This document shows positions 5,912 through 14,428 of a stretch of DNA of 21,179 nt, piece by piece. The stretch lies in the IMG/VR virus record IMGVR_UViG_3300021959_007709, positions 1 to 21,179 of that record. The stretch is one strand, 5' to 3'. The stretch comes from a virus. Below the pieces are notes generated by a model that had not been told where the DNA came from, did no database searches, and saw only the letters and a program-made list of their open reading frames with translations. The position numbers were made by a program, and so were the translations under genes. Each line of letters starts with the position of its first letter. The first letter of the stretch is position 1.

Positions 5912-7713
5912 AACAAGTAAATTTTAAACGAGTAGCTATTCAGCATTTCCTGTCGGTTGGTGAAGAGCCTGTTGAGGTATCCTTTAGTAAGGGACTTCAT
6001 GTCATTACTGGAGCTAATAAAGATAAGCCCGATCGTCGTAACGCTATTGGTAAGAGTACCATTGCTGACTCTATATACTTCGCTATCTTTGGTGATACTC
6101 TAAGAGAGCTTAAGAAGGATCTTATACCTAACAACATTACTGGTGGTAAAACTCATGTAGAGTTAGACTTTGAGGTTGTTACTGGTAAGGAAACTATTGA
6201 GTATAAGGTTATACGTATGCTTAACCCATCAAAGGTTATGCTATTCAAGGATGGTGTTGATGTTACACGTGATAGCATTGGTAATACTAACAAGTTTATA
6301 TGCGATGTAACTTCTGCTACTCCTTCTATCTTTCAGAACTGTGTTATCATGACCGTGAACAATGCTGTTCCTTTTATGGCTAAGTCTAAGATCGAAAAGC
6401 GTAAGTTTATCGAGGACATCTTTGGTATGGAAGTCTTTTCACAGATGTTAACTCAACTTAGAGTAGAGTATAACGAACTAAAACGTGAGCATGACATTGT
6501 TCAAGCTACTTTAGCTGAGGTTAAGAACCAGAATAGAAACTATGTGTCCCAAAAGGAGGCTACACTCTTAAAGCGGGCAGATAAAAAGTCAGTATACTTA
6601 GAGAGAAAGGATAATAACACCTCAGAGAAAGAGAGACTAACAGAGAAGCTGGGCTCTTTCCAAGATAGAGATACTTCTGATATTGAATCTAATATTGAGG
6701 AACTAAAAGGTAAGCTTGTTATAGTAGATGATAAGATTACTGAGAGAAGTGTTGAGGCTGGTACTAAGAAAGCAGAGTTAAGGCATAGTAAAGAGTCATA
6801 TCAGAAGATTGGTACTGATGAAGATACTTGTCCTGTATGTTTACGACCAATGGATGCTCATGATGTTGAGCATATGGAGAAAGAAAAAGAGACTCTTAAG
6901 AAACGTCTCTTAGAACTTGGTGAAGAGATCAAAGATGTTAATGAGGCAGTAACCAGAGCTAATAACATTAAGCTTAAGATACAACAAACTATTCAAGCTA
7001 AGAATAACGAACTATCTTCTGCTAAGGTTGCTAATCAAGAGAAGAAAAGTATTGCACAACGTATTACTCAACTTGATGATTGGCTTAATGAGCTTGAGAT
7101 TGATCTTAAGCAAGTAGAAAGTACTGATACAGACTTTGATGATCTTATTGTTGAGTCAAATAAGAGACTAAGTGAGGTTGAATCTAAGGTAGAGAATTTT
7201 AGAAAGGATTTATCCAAGCTTGACATCGTTAAGTATGTAGTATCTGAGGAAGGTGTTAAGTCTTTTATCGTTAATAAGCTTCTTGAATTGCTTAATAGTA
7301 AGCTTCTTACTTATCTTCGTAAGCTTGACTCTAACTCTATTTGTATGTTTAACGAATACTTCGAGGAAGAGATTACTAACGAGAAGAATAAGATTTGTTC
7401 TTATCATAACTTCTCTGGAGCTGAACGTAAGTCTATTGACCTTGCTTGCTTGTTTACTTTCTCTGATATGAGAAGGCTTCAAGGTGGTGTTAAGTATAAC
7501 ATTGCTATCTATGATGAGTTGTTTGACTCTTCCTTCGATGAGAAAGGTATTGAGCTTGTAACTCAGATACTTCAAGAACGTACTGAAGAGCTCGATGAGT
7601 GCTCTATTGTTATATCTCACCGTAAGGAATCTATTAAGGCTGTTACTGGTGAAGTTATTTTCATGGAAAAGGAAAATGGTATTAGTCGCCGAGTTGATTA
7701 TCTTGAAGAGTAG
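5908..7713 (+). CDS. 46: Recombination nuclease subunit gp46 (Rad50/SbcC type)
   Basis: Codes for 601 residues (T4 gp46 560). It is the ABC-type ATPase partner of gp47. The N-terminal ATPase lobe has a Walker A split by an insert: G-A-N at 35-37, then KDKPDRRNA, then IGKST at 47-51. Coiled-coil arms flank a zinc hook CPVC at 308-311. The C-terminal lobe has the signature FSGAERKS (502-509), Walker B IAIYDELFD (532-540) and a terminal switch histidine in VISHRKES. All catalytic features appear present. The longer P-loop resembles that of cyanophage gp46 proteins rather than T4, from memory. The ATGA overlap with gene 47 implies equimolar, coupled production. Confidence 0.92.
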   Translation: MKQVNFKRVAIQHFLSVGEEPVEVSFSKGLHVITGANKDKPDRRNAIGKSTIADSIYFAIFGDTLRELKKDLIPNNITGGKTHVELDFEVVTGKETIEYKVIRMLNPSKVMLFKDGVDVTRDSIGNTNKFICDVTSATPSIFQNCVIMTVNNAVPFMAKSKIEKRKFIEDIFGMEVFSQMLTQLRVEYNELKREHDIVQATLAEVKNQNRNYVSQKEATLLKRADKKSVYLERKDNNTSEKERLTEKLGSFQDRDTSDIESNIEELKGKLVIVDDKITERSVEAGTKKAELRHSKESYQKIGTDEDTCPVCLRPMDAHDVEHMEKEKETLKKRLLELGEEIKDVNEAVTRANNIKLKIQQTIQAKNNELSSAKVANQEKKSIAQRITQLDDWLNELEIDLKQVESTDTDFDDLIVESNKRLSEVESKVENFRKDLSKLDIVKYVVSEEGVKSFIVNKLLELLNSKLLTYLRKLDSNSICMFNEYFEEEITNEKNKICSYHNFSGAERKSIDLACLFTFSDMRRLQGGVKYNIAIYDELFDSSFDEKGIELVTQILQERTEELDECSIVISHRKESIKAVTGEVIFMEKENGISRRVDYLEE

Positions 7714-7721
7714 GATATAAT
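7694..7721 (+). promoter_or_regulatory. Sigma70-type promoter of the GT4-like gene
   Basis: TTGATT at 7694-7699, a 16-base spacer, and a perfect TATAAT at 7716-7721, with 7 bases to the ATG at 7729. The boxes span the gene 46 stop. There is no Shine-Dalgarno in the sequence between -10 and ATG. Confidence 0.75.
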
Positions 7722-7728
7722 ATCTTCA

Positions 7729-8940
7729 ATGATTGGTAGTAACCCTTTTCCACAGCCCTTTGGCTCACCTTTACCGGGTGCAAGACCTAAAGCACCTGTT
7801 AAACAAAACCCTCAACCTCGTGAGGCTACTATGCCTCGCTTTATTAACTACCTTGCTGACTATTCAGGGTGTGGTCATTGGCGTTTAATTTGGCCTGAGA
7901 ATGTAATCAATATGACTCAGCGTGGTATTAGTCAAAGTACTACTGCAATGGTAGCTGACCCTCGTTGGTATGCTGGTGTAAAGGCAGTTACTCTTCAGCG
8001 TCAGGCGTCTAAGTCACAAGTTGAGTTTACTAAGCACCTTAAGAAGGTTCAACAAGAGCATGGCTTTAAGATCATCTATGAGGTTGATGATGTTGTATTT
8101 AGGGAAGAGATTCCTGACTACAATAAGTTCAAGTTTGCATTTGATACTGCAGAGGTTCGTGCTAACTGTATTGAGATTATGGATATGGCAGATGAGATTA
8201 CTCTCACTTGTGACTTTATGCGGACCTTATTCCAATCTAAGCTTACGAATAAAAACGTAACTGTCATTCCTAACTTTGTACCATTCAACTGGATGGGATA
8301 CCTTTATGATCAAACAACTATTCAACGTAACTTCGAGTCTAATAAGCGAAAGCCTCGAGTTTTGTATACGGGTTCTGGAGCTCATTACGATGTAGGTAAT
8401 AAGAATGGTGGTAAAGATGACTTTAGTCATGTTAATGACCTTGTACGTAAGACGGTTGATAAGTATCAATGGATCTTTGTAGGAGCTTACCCACCACCAT
8501 TGACTGATCTTGTTAAGAGCGGTAAGATTGAGTTCTATCAATGGAAGAGTCTACTTGAGTATCCTAACTTTATTGTTGGTCTTAATGCTCAGCTAATGAT
8601 TGCTCCATTAACTGTTAACAACTTCAATAACTCTAAGTCAGATATTAAGTTTGTTGAAGCAGCTACCCTTGGTATTCCTTGCTTGTGTCAAGATATGCAT
8701 ACTTACTCTACTGCACCTGATGATCTTAAGTTCAAAGATGCCGATGAACTTGAGGAAAGGATGGATTGGATTCTTAACTACAAGAATCGTAAGAGGTACT
8801 TTGCTAATACTCCTAAGCTTCGTGAGTATGGTCTCACTCGTCGACTTGAGAATGATGATAACATCGGTTGCCGAATGGAAGCATTAATGACTCCATATGG
8901 TTCACCAGAAAGAAAGTACCTTAAGCGCTGGAACCCTTAA
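7729..8940 (+). CDS. GT4-like (GT-B fold) glycosyltransferase
   Basis: Codes for 403 residues. The layout is that of a GT-B glycosyltransferase: an N-terminal domain opening with YLADYSGCGHWRLIWP (about 39-54), a VDDVVF strand near 120 after FKIIYE, a linker with VIPNFVPFNW (about 180-190), and a C-terminal nucleotide-sugar domain with VLYTGSG (about 210), IFVGAYPP (about 250) and the signature KSDIKFVEAATLGIPCLC (about 304-321), whose Glu is the usual sugar-nucleotide contact. Donor and acceptor cannot be read from sequence. It is expressed from a host-type promoter between 46 and 43, not from a late promoter like the other sugar genes here. That hints at a target present early, such as phage DNA or the host surface. 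T4 places alpha-gt near 46/47 too, but this protein is not obviously that family. Confidence 0.82.
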   Translation: MIGSNPFPQPFGSPLPGARPKAPVKQNPQPREATMPRFINYLADYSGCGHWRLIWPENVINMTQRGISQSTTAMVADPRWYAGVKAVTLQRQASKSQVEFTKHLKKVQQEHGFKIIYEVDDVVFREEIPDYNKFKFAFDTAEVRANCIEIMDMADEITLTCDFMRTLFQSKLTNKNVTVIPNFVPFNWMGYLYDQTTIQRNFESNKRKPRVLYTGSGAHYDVGNKNGGKDDFSHVNDLVRKTVDKYQWIFVGAYPPPLTDLVKSGKIEFYQWKSLLEYPNFIVGLNAQLMIAPLTVNNFNNSKSDIKFVEAATLGIPCLCQDMHTYSTAPDDLKFKDADELEERMDWILNYKNRKRYFANTPKLREYGLTRRLENDDNIGCRMEALMTPYGSPERKYLKRWNP

Positions 8941-8956
8941 GGAACTCTAGTATAAT
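8929..8956 (+). promoter_or_regulatory. Putative promoter of DNA polymerase gene 43
   Basis: A perfect TATAAT at 8951-8956 lies 8 bases before the ATG at 8965. The -35 position (TGGAAC at 8929-8934 with a 16-base spacer) is poor, so this promoter may need an activator or be weak. Confidence 0.5.
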
Positions 8957-8964
8957 TAACATAG

Positions 8965-11541
8965 ATGTATAGAAACGTAGTCTACAATGGTCGTGAAGGT
9001 ACGATCACAGAGTTTGCTTGGAACGAAGATGGTGATCGAGTTCGACGTGAGGTATCTTTCGAGCCTTACCTTTATGTAGAAGATCCGCAAGGTGATAAAA
9101 CCTCTATCTTTGGTACTAAGGTTAAGAAACGTTCATTCCAGAATGGTTATGGTCGTTATAAGTTCCTTAACGACTCTGGTGTCAAGCGTGTCTTTGAGAA
9201 TGCCCCGCCTGTTCAGCAGTACTTGCTAGACGCTTATGGTGGTGAGAATGAGAAGCCTGAGTTCAACCAGCATGACATTAAGTATTGCTTTATTGATATT
9301 GAGACTTACTCTGTCGATACCTTTCCTGACGTAGACGATCCTACTCACGTATGTAACGTCATTACTGTCTGGGATAACTTTAGTAAAAAGTTCAATACGT
9401 TTGGTATTCACGAGTATACTGGCGAGGGTCGTGATGATATGATCTATCATTACTGTAAGACTGAACGTGATATGTTTCTTGCCTTCCTTAAGTATATCGA
9501 GATGCAACATCCTGATATTATCAGTGGTTGGAACTCTGAAGGCTTTGATATACCTTACATCGTTAATCGTATGGAGCGTATCTTAGGTCAAGAGTACGTT
9601 GATCGTCTCTCACCTTTGCGTAATGTTTACTTTCGTATGCGTATGGGTAGCTTTGGTCGTGAGCAGAAGCGGTACTACTTCGATGGTGTCGCTAACCTTG
9701 ACTACCTTGACGTGTATAAGCGCTTCTGTCTTAAGTTACGTCCATCATACAAGCTTGACTCTATCGGTGAACTTGAGTTAGGTCAGAAGAAGATCGATTA
9801 CGAAGGCTTAGCTCTTCACGAACTTGCCGATCAGGACTGGAATAAGTTTATTGACTACAACGTTCAGGATGTTAACCTTCTCGTTGAACTAGAAGAAAAG
9901 CTTCAATACATTCCTCTACTACGTATGCTATCATATGTCGGTCTTACTACCATGGAAGGTGCTATGGGTACGATTGGTGTTATTAATGGCGCTCTAACTG
10001 TAAGGGCTCGTCAGCGAGGTGAGGTTATCTCTACCTTTGTGCGTGGTGGTAACAAAGATCATAAGAACCCTGGTGCATATGTTGCTGAGCCTAAACGTGG
10101 CTTCAAGGAGAACATCATATCCTTTGATGCTAACTCTCTATACCCTAACGTTATGATCTCTCTCAATACTTCACCTGAGACTAAGGTGGGTAAGATTGAG
10201 AAGAAAGATGGTGATCAGATTACCATCCAACATACCTCAGGTAGGTTGTTTAAACTATCAAAGCTTGACTTCGTAAAGTTCCTTAAAGACGAGGAATGCG
10301 CACTATCGAAAGCTGGTTTCCTGTTTAGTCAGAAGAAGCAAGGCATCATTCCTGAGTTCCTTGAGTACTATTACAACCAGCGTGTTGAGATTAAGAAAGG
10401 CTTGTTTACTAACATGCAAAGGCTTAAGAAAGAGCCTGATAACACCGATCTCAAGTACGAAGTCGAACGTCTCAATACTCAACAGATGGTTATCAAGATT
10501 CTAATTAACTCTTGCTATGGGTATATGGGTAATAAGAATGCCCCTATTGGTGACGATGATATTGCTGCTAGTGTTACTCTAACTGGTCAGGCTGTTATTA
10601 AGCATTCGAATGAGTTGCTTAAGGACTTTATGCGTGATGAGGTTGGCTCTGATAACATATCTGAACGTGACCTAGAAGAGTGTATTGTCTATAACGATAC
10701 TGACTCATCTTATATCTCTATCAAGCCTTTGATCGATAACGGTGTTAAGTTCTGGGAGTCTAAGGACGATGCTCTTGTTCACCAAGAGACTTATGACAAG
10801 ATTCAGGAGATTGAGGACTACCTTAACGAGGGTATTACTTCTTGGGCTCGTAAGGCTCTATTGACTCGTGACCCTCGCTTCGTATTCAAGCGTGAGATGA
10901 TTGCTGACGTTGCTACTTTCATTCAGAAGAAGCGTTATGTTATGCATATCCTTGACGATGAGGGTATCAAGGAGAATAAGTTCAAGTATACTGGTGTTGA
11001 GGTTGTTCGTACTACTATGCCTGATGCCATTAAGCCTTATGCTAAGGGTATCATTGAGACTATGCTTACTACTCAGGACCTGGGTAAGACTAATAAGATC
11101 TTCAACGAAGCGTATGATACTTTCAAGACTCTTGCTCCTGAGGAGATTGCTTTCGTTATGGGTGTTAAGGGTTACGAGAAGCATGCTGTGCAATGTCGTG
11201 ATTGGGAAACCGTTAAGGGTATGCCAGTGCATGCTAAGTCTGCATACTACTATAACCGTATGTGTGATGAGCTTAATACTGGTAATAAGTATGAGTCTCT
11301 TGGTTCAGGTGATAAGGTTCGCTTTATGTATGTTGAGACTCCTAATAAATATGGTGTTAGCTCTATGGGGTTCAAGTATGAATGGCCTGAGGAGTTCAAT
11401 GAACTGTTTAAGATCGACTACGAGAAGATGTTTGATAAGATTCTCTTCCAGTCCATTGCTCGCTTCTATGACTCCGTAGGTTGGGCTATTCGTAAGCCTA
11501 CTGAGAATGTTAAGACTGAGCTCTTTGACTTATTTGGGTAG
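8965..11541 (+). CDS. 43: Family B DNA polymerase with proofreading exonuclease
   Basis: Codes for 858 residues (T4 gp43 898). It is the replicative polymerase. Exonuclease motifs are intact: Exo I FIDIET (D111, E113), Exo II GWNSEGFDIPY (D195) and Exo III YNVQD (298-302). Polymerase motifs are intact: A SFDANSLYPN (386-395), B KILINSCYGYMG (511-522) and C YNDTDS (576-581). The last residues ELFDLFG (852-858) match the T4 C-terminal clamp-binding tail (LFDMF), so a gp45-type sliding clamp should exist elsewhere in the genome. Motif A has Asn after SLYP where many relatives have Ser. Clamp and clamp-loader genes (45, 44, 62) and regA, which lie between 46 and 43 in T4, are absent here. Confidence 0.96.
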   Translation: MYRNVVYNGREGTITEFAWNEDGDRVRREVSFEPYLYVEDPQGDKTSIFGTKVKKRSFQNGYGRYKFLNDSGVKRVFENAPPVQQYLLDAYGGENEKPEFNQHDIKYCFIDIETYSVDTFPDVDDPTHVCNVITVWDNFSKKFNTFGIHEYTGEGRDDMIYHYCKTERDMFLAFLKYIEMQHPDIISGWNSEGFDIPYIVNRMERILGQEYVDRLSPLRNVYFRMRMGSFGREQKRYYFDGVANLDYLDVYKRFCLKLRPSYKLDSIGELELGQKKIDYEGLALHELADQDWNKFIDYNVQDVNLLVELEEKLQYIPLLRMLSYVGLTTMEGAMGTIGVINGALTVRARQRGEVISTFVRGGNKDHKNPGAYVAEPKRGFKENIISFDANSLYPNVMISLNTSPETKVGKIEKKDGDQITIQHTSGRLFKLSKLDFVKFLKDEECALSKAGFLFSQKKQGIIPEFLEYYYNQRVEIKKGLFTNMQRLKKEPDNTDLKYEVERLNTQQMVIKILINSCYGYMGNKNAPIGDDDIAASVTLTGQAVIKHSNELLKDFMRDEVGSDNISERDLEECIVYNDTDSSYISIKPLIDNGVKFWESKDDALVHQETYDKIQEIEDYLNEGITSWARKALLTRDPRFVFKREMIADVATFIQKKRYVMHILDDEGIKENKFKYTGVEVVRTTMPDAIKPYAKGIIETMLTTQDLGKTNKIFNEAYDTFKTLAPEEIAFVMGVKGYEKHAVQCRDWETVKGMPVHAKSAYYYNRMCDELNTGNKYESLGSGDKVRFMYVETPNKYGVSSMGFKYEWPEEFNELFKIDYEKMFDKILFQSIARFYDSVGWAIRKPTENVKTELFDLFG

Positions 11542-11569
11542 TTGACTTAATCCATAAACAGAGTAAATA
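11542..11569 (+). promoter_or_regulatory. Promoter region with both host-type and late-type matches
   Basis: TTGACT (11542-11547), a 16-base spacer and TAAATA (11564-11569) form a host-type promoter. The same bases extended to AGTAAATA (11562-11569) match the late consensus at 6 of 8 with the standard 5-base gap to the ATG at 11575. Either or both polymerase forms may use it. Confidence 0.55.
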
Positions 11570-11574
11570 TAAGT

Positions 11575-11880
11575 ATGAGCGAATCATACTTAGACAAACC
11601 ACAACTCGACGGCAAGCCAGGAGGACATCCAGCATTTAAACGTGGTCAACTTAAAGGAGTACTTACAGTACTAAGCGTTGTTAAGCAAACAGTAAATGGT
11701 GCTGATAAAGGATCTGGAGAGTTTGGATCACCACAAATTGAAGCAGCTCGACAAGCAATTGTTACCCTCGTGGAGGCACTAGAAGAGATCTCTGAAGCAT
11801 CTACTGCCCCATCAAAGAAAGCACAGAAGGCACTTGAGGATGCTCGTAAGCTTGCTGAACAAGTACCATCACTTCGTTAA
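11575..11880 (+). CDS. Small hypothetical protein, 101 residues
   Basis: No recognised family. Residues 1-35 are polar with Gly/Pro (LDGKPGGHPAFKRGQLKG). Residues 25-43 include a hydrophobic VLTVLSVV strand or helix, and 53-101 form a helical Ala/Glu/Lys-rich region suited to a coiled coil. There is no signal peptide. It starts 5 bases after a late-like element and 33 bases after gene 43. It ends head-to-head with the minus-strand sugar block, the two stop codons overlapping in a single TTAA with no terminator between. A structural or host-interaction role late in infection is possible, but nothing in the sequence decides it. Confidence 0.75.
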   Translation: MSESYLDKPQLDGKPGGHPAFKRGQLKGVLTVLSVVKQTVNGADKGSGEFGSPQIEAARQAIVTLVEALEEISEASTAPSKKAQKALEDARKLAEQVPSLR

Positions 11881-13580
11881 CTCTCAACCCTTTCATCGGC
11901 ATTGTAATATACAATTCTATCGTGCCATATAGGACTCGCAAGAAGGATCGCTGGAGACAGCCTTCCTTCTTTTGTTAGTTGGAACATGTGAGACATCCAA
12001 GTTTGTTCATGTGGATGTGCCCATGTCTCCTCTAAAAACATCTTTCGATTACCCTCTTTACTAACAATCATTGGCCAGTTACCATAGTATACATCACCAG
12101 TAATGTAAGCTACACCATCAATTGTATTCATAGTACCCCATTCAGTCTTTGGGCAGTTAGGATCCAAACCCATAACAGGAAGCTTATGGTAGTTAGGGAA
12201 ATGTTCCTTACGAACATCATCAGGAACGTTATACCAAGAGCATTGATTGTCGTTATCGAAGTATACCTCAGTAAAGGACATCTTTAAGAAGTCAAAGTCC
12301 TCAACATAAGCAATCTTATGGATAATTTCATAGATGTTAGGTATGTATTTTCTAAAACCATTACGACAAACTTCACCTGCTTGATCAGGACCATTAAAGG
12401 TCATATCATCTTCAAAGAATAGATAGTAGTCAGCATCAGACTTATCGAAGTGCTCTGCTACAGCTTGCCTACCACCACATATACCAATATTGCCATCCAT
12501 TTTAACATACTCAAAGCCATGCATCTCGGCAATTGCTTGATTAGCTCGCATAGCTTCCTTATCAGTTGAGTTGTCAAAGATATACTTAGCAGGGTGAGTC
12601 ATTAAGCCTTCAGTCTCAACCATTGTCTTAATAGTATGAGTTAACTGCTCGGGCATATTGAACGTCAACATGTATAAGTTAGTCTTAAGCTCCTTTGTAA
12701 CATTGTCTGGAACTACCTTCGCGGTCTTAAATCGATTCTTAACAAAGCTACCATTAAGCTCTGCTAACTTAGCATTACCTTCAATAATGTCTTGAGTAAG
12801 TTTTACAATTAAGCCATTAGCCTCAATATCAAACTTTCTATATGTATAAGGATTAAGGTGAGCCATAATACTAAAGATAGATTCTTCAGTACCCATATAG
12901 CCATCACCTAATGTTGTACTAAGCAACGAGTAGTACTCAGCATTAGCCTTACCTATTACCTTCTTATGTCCACCAAATAGACCACCCCTACAAACATACT
13001 TGACATCATCACCAGCATAACTATTGATAGCAGGATATTCGAAGCCATGAATCTCGTTATTTGCTTCGTAGGGGAAGGCTACGAACATAAACTCATCCTC
13101 GGTAGTATACTTATGTAAACTATCTAAAACAGGCTCATCCCTTAAGTGACCATCAGGAACCGTATTGGTAATACCAGCGTCTAACCAATAGAAGTACTCT
13201 GTATCAAATGGGTTAAAGATAGACGCATCGTTAAGCATAAACATCTTTGATTGTACGATAGGGTTATAGTACTCGAGCTTATATTGTGGTGAATCTTCTA
13301 ACCAACCTGCACGTTTTACCCATTCATCCGATGTTCTTATCTCTTGAGTCTTATCCCAAAATGGATCATACATTCTCTTAACATCATTTAAGCCAAAGAT
13401 ATTGACATGAGTATTCTCTGGACTTCTATATTGCCATACAAAGTCCTCTAACTCTTCTGGTACATAAAGATACATGGGTTGATCAATAGATAGGAACTTT
13501 TCGAATGCCTCGATGTAGTGATCAAAGCTTCTATTGTGTCTCTTAATGTCCCAGAGACCAGATACTATAGTAGTGTTCAT
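11877..13580 (-). CDS. HtrL/YibB-like domain fused to a GT2-type glycosyltransferase
   Basis: Codes for 567 residues in two parts. Residues 1-275 resemble the HtrL/YibB (WlaTC-type) sugar-related family: TIVSGLWDIKRHNRSF at the start, YWLDAGITN (131-139) and CRGGLFGG (197-204), motifs shared with the separate gene just upstream. Residues 300-567 look like a GT-A fold transferase of the GT2 type: LYMLTFNMPEQL (302-313), YIFDNSTD (333-340), GNIGICGGRQ (363-372) and an acidic FFEDDM (388-393) in place of DxD for metal and sugar-nucleotide binding, then WAHPHEQTW near the end. No membrane segments, so cytoplasmic. The ATG overlaps the stop of the preceding gene by 4 bases. It is the last gene of the minus-strand operon. 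Donor and acceptor are unknown. Confidence 0.8.
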   Translation of the reverse strand: MNTTIVSGLWDIKRHNRSFDHYIEAFEKFLSIDQPMYLYVPEELEDFVWQYRSPENTHVNIFGLNDVKRMYDPFWDKTQEIRTSDEWVKRAGWLEDSPQYKLEYYNPIVQSKMFMLNDASIFNPFDTEYFYWLDAGITNTVPDGHLRDEPVLDSLHKYTTEDEFMFVAFPYEANNEIHGFEYPAINSYAGDDVKYVCRGGLFGGHKKVIGKANAEYYSLLSTTLGDGYMGTEESIFSIMAHLNPYTYRKFDIEANGLIVKLTQDIIEGNAKLAELNGSFVKNRFKTAKVVPDNVTKELKTNLYMLTFNMPEQLTHTIKTMVETEGLMTHPAKYIFDNSTDKEAMRANQAIAEMHGFEYVKMDGNIGICGGRQAVAEHFDKSDADYYLFFEDDMTFNGPDQAGEVCRNGFRKYIPNIYEIIHKIAYVEDFDFLKMSFTEVYFDNDNQCSWYNVPDDVRKEHFPNYHKLPVMGLDPNCPKTEWGTMNTIDGVAYITGDVYYGNWPMIVSKEGNRKMFLEETWAHPHEQTWMSHMFQLTKEGRLSPAILLASPIWHDRIVYYNADERVES

Positions 13581-14428
13581 ATAAATAGATGGTAAAATAA
13601 AATGTTATCGATGTTCTCATTAGCCCATTCATCTCGAGCATACCAATCATCGAACTTAAGAAGGTTATATTCTTCTGGTGTGTTAACTGCCATACAAGAT
13701 AAGATTAACTCTTCATGATAGAGTTCATTCTCTTTATCTAATAGAGTAAGTAGGAGTTCTTCAAAGCGTGTTGTAAGGTTATCATAAGCTTGAGGAGTAC
13801 CACCAAACATACCACCAATGATATGTCTTGATCTATCATACTCATTGTAATATGATTGAGGTAATGTCTGAGACCAAAAGTACCTATCATCATTGTTCTT
13901 AGAGAACATAACGACTTTGTCTTTTGATGCATTACTCCATTTAGATAGTAACTCAGGTGTAAAGAGCCTAATAAGGAAATGCCTCTCCCATTGATCACCC
14001 ATCATATACTCTTCTGGAAATAGACCACCATGTGATAGACCAGCATCAATCCAATACATCCTATCATAGTCATGCCTATCTTCAATAAGCTTTGACCAAA
14101 AGAACTTCATATATTGTATCTCATGACACCTATCATGACTCTTAACGAACTCTACATCTTTGTTCCTTTGTATTAAGTCATAGTGCTCACAGTTATAAAG
14201 ATCGTATACTCTAAACTCAAGAAGTTCCTTATCTACTTTTTGTACATGGTAGAACCAAGCCTCAAGCTCTGGTAGTTCCTCTTCACTTGTAAAGCATACT
14301 ACCTTAGTAGGTTTAGTATTAAGTATATTAAGTAAAGACCACTTGTAGTGATGATCACGACTCGTTCTACCACCTAAGTCAGTACCCCAAAGCTTAGTGT
14401 AAATAGATGTCAGTAGTAATGTCTTCAT
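13577..14428 (-). CDS. HtrL/YibB-like putative sugar-transfer protein
   Basis: Codes for 283 residues. It resembles the HtrL/YibB/WlaTC group, members of which sit in bacterial LPS and capsule loci and are thought to be transferases. Visible signs are the N-terminal strand LLLTSIYTKLWG, a central YWIDAGLSHGG (125-135) with the W/Y-x-D-x-G motif, and HIIGGMFGG (202-210), followed by an H/E-rich helix (NELYHEELILSC). The same three landmarks occur in the first half of the fusion gene downstream, so the two are probably distant paralogues. It overlaps both neighbours by 4 bases (ATGA), so it is translated as part of the operon. The precise reaction cannot be inferred. Confidence 0.75.
   Translation of the reverse strand: MKTLLLTSIYTKLWGTDLGGRTSRDHHYKWSLLNILNTKPTKVVCFTSEEELPELEAWFYHVQKVDKELLEFRVYDLYNCEHYDLIQRNKDVEFVKSHDRCHEIQYMKFFWSKLIEDRHDYDRMYWIDAGLSHGGLFPEEYMMGDQWERHFLIRLFTPELLSKWSNASKDKVVMFSKNNDDRYFWSQTLPQSYYNEYDRSRHIIGGMFGGTPQAYDNLTTRFEELLLTLLDKENELYHEELILSCMAVNTPEEYNLLKFDDWYARDEWANENIDNILFYHLFI

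Noticed and set aside
10901-11479. Long open frame of 192 codons in another frame of the polymerase gene
   Set aside because: Composition (Leu/Ser/Arg-rich, no motifs) is that of an out-of-frame shadow of gene 43, which has intact motifs throughout.
13580-13587. Perfect TATAAATA on the plus strand
   Set aside because: It lies at the junction of two minus-strand sugar genes with no plus-strand gene downstream; the bases are explained by the overlapping coding ends of those genes.
14396-14412. TAAATA match on the plus strand
   Set aside because: Antisense within the start of a minus-strand gene, only six matching bases, and no plus-strand gene downstream.
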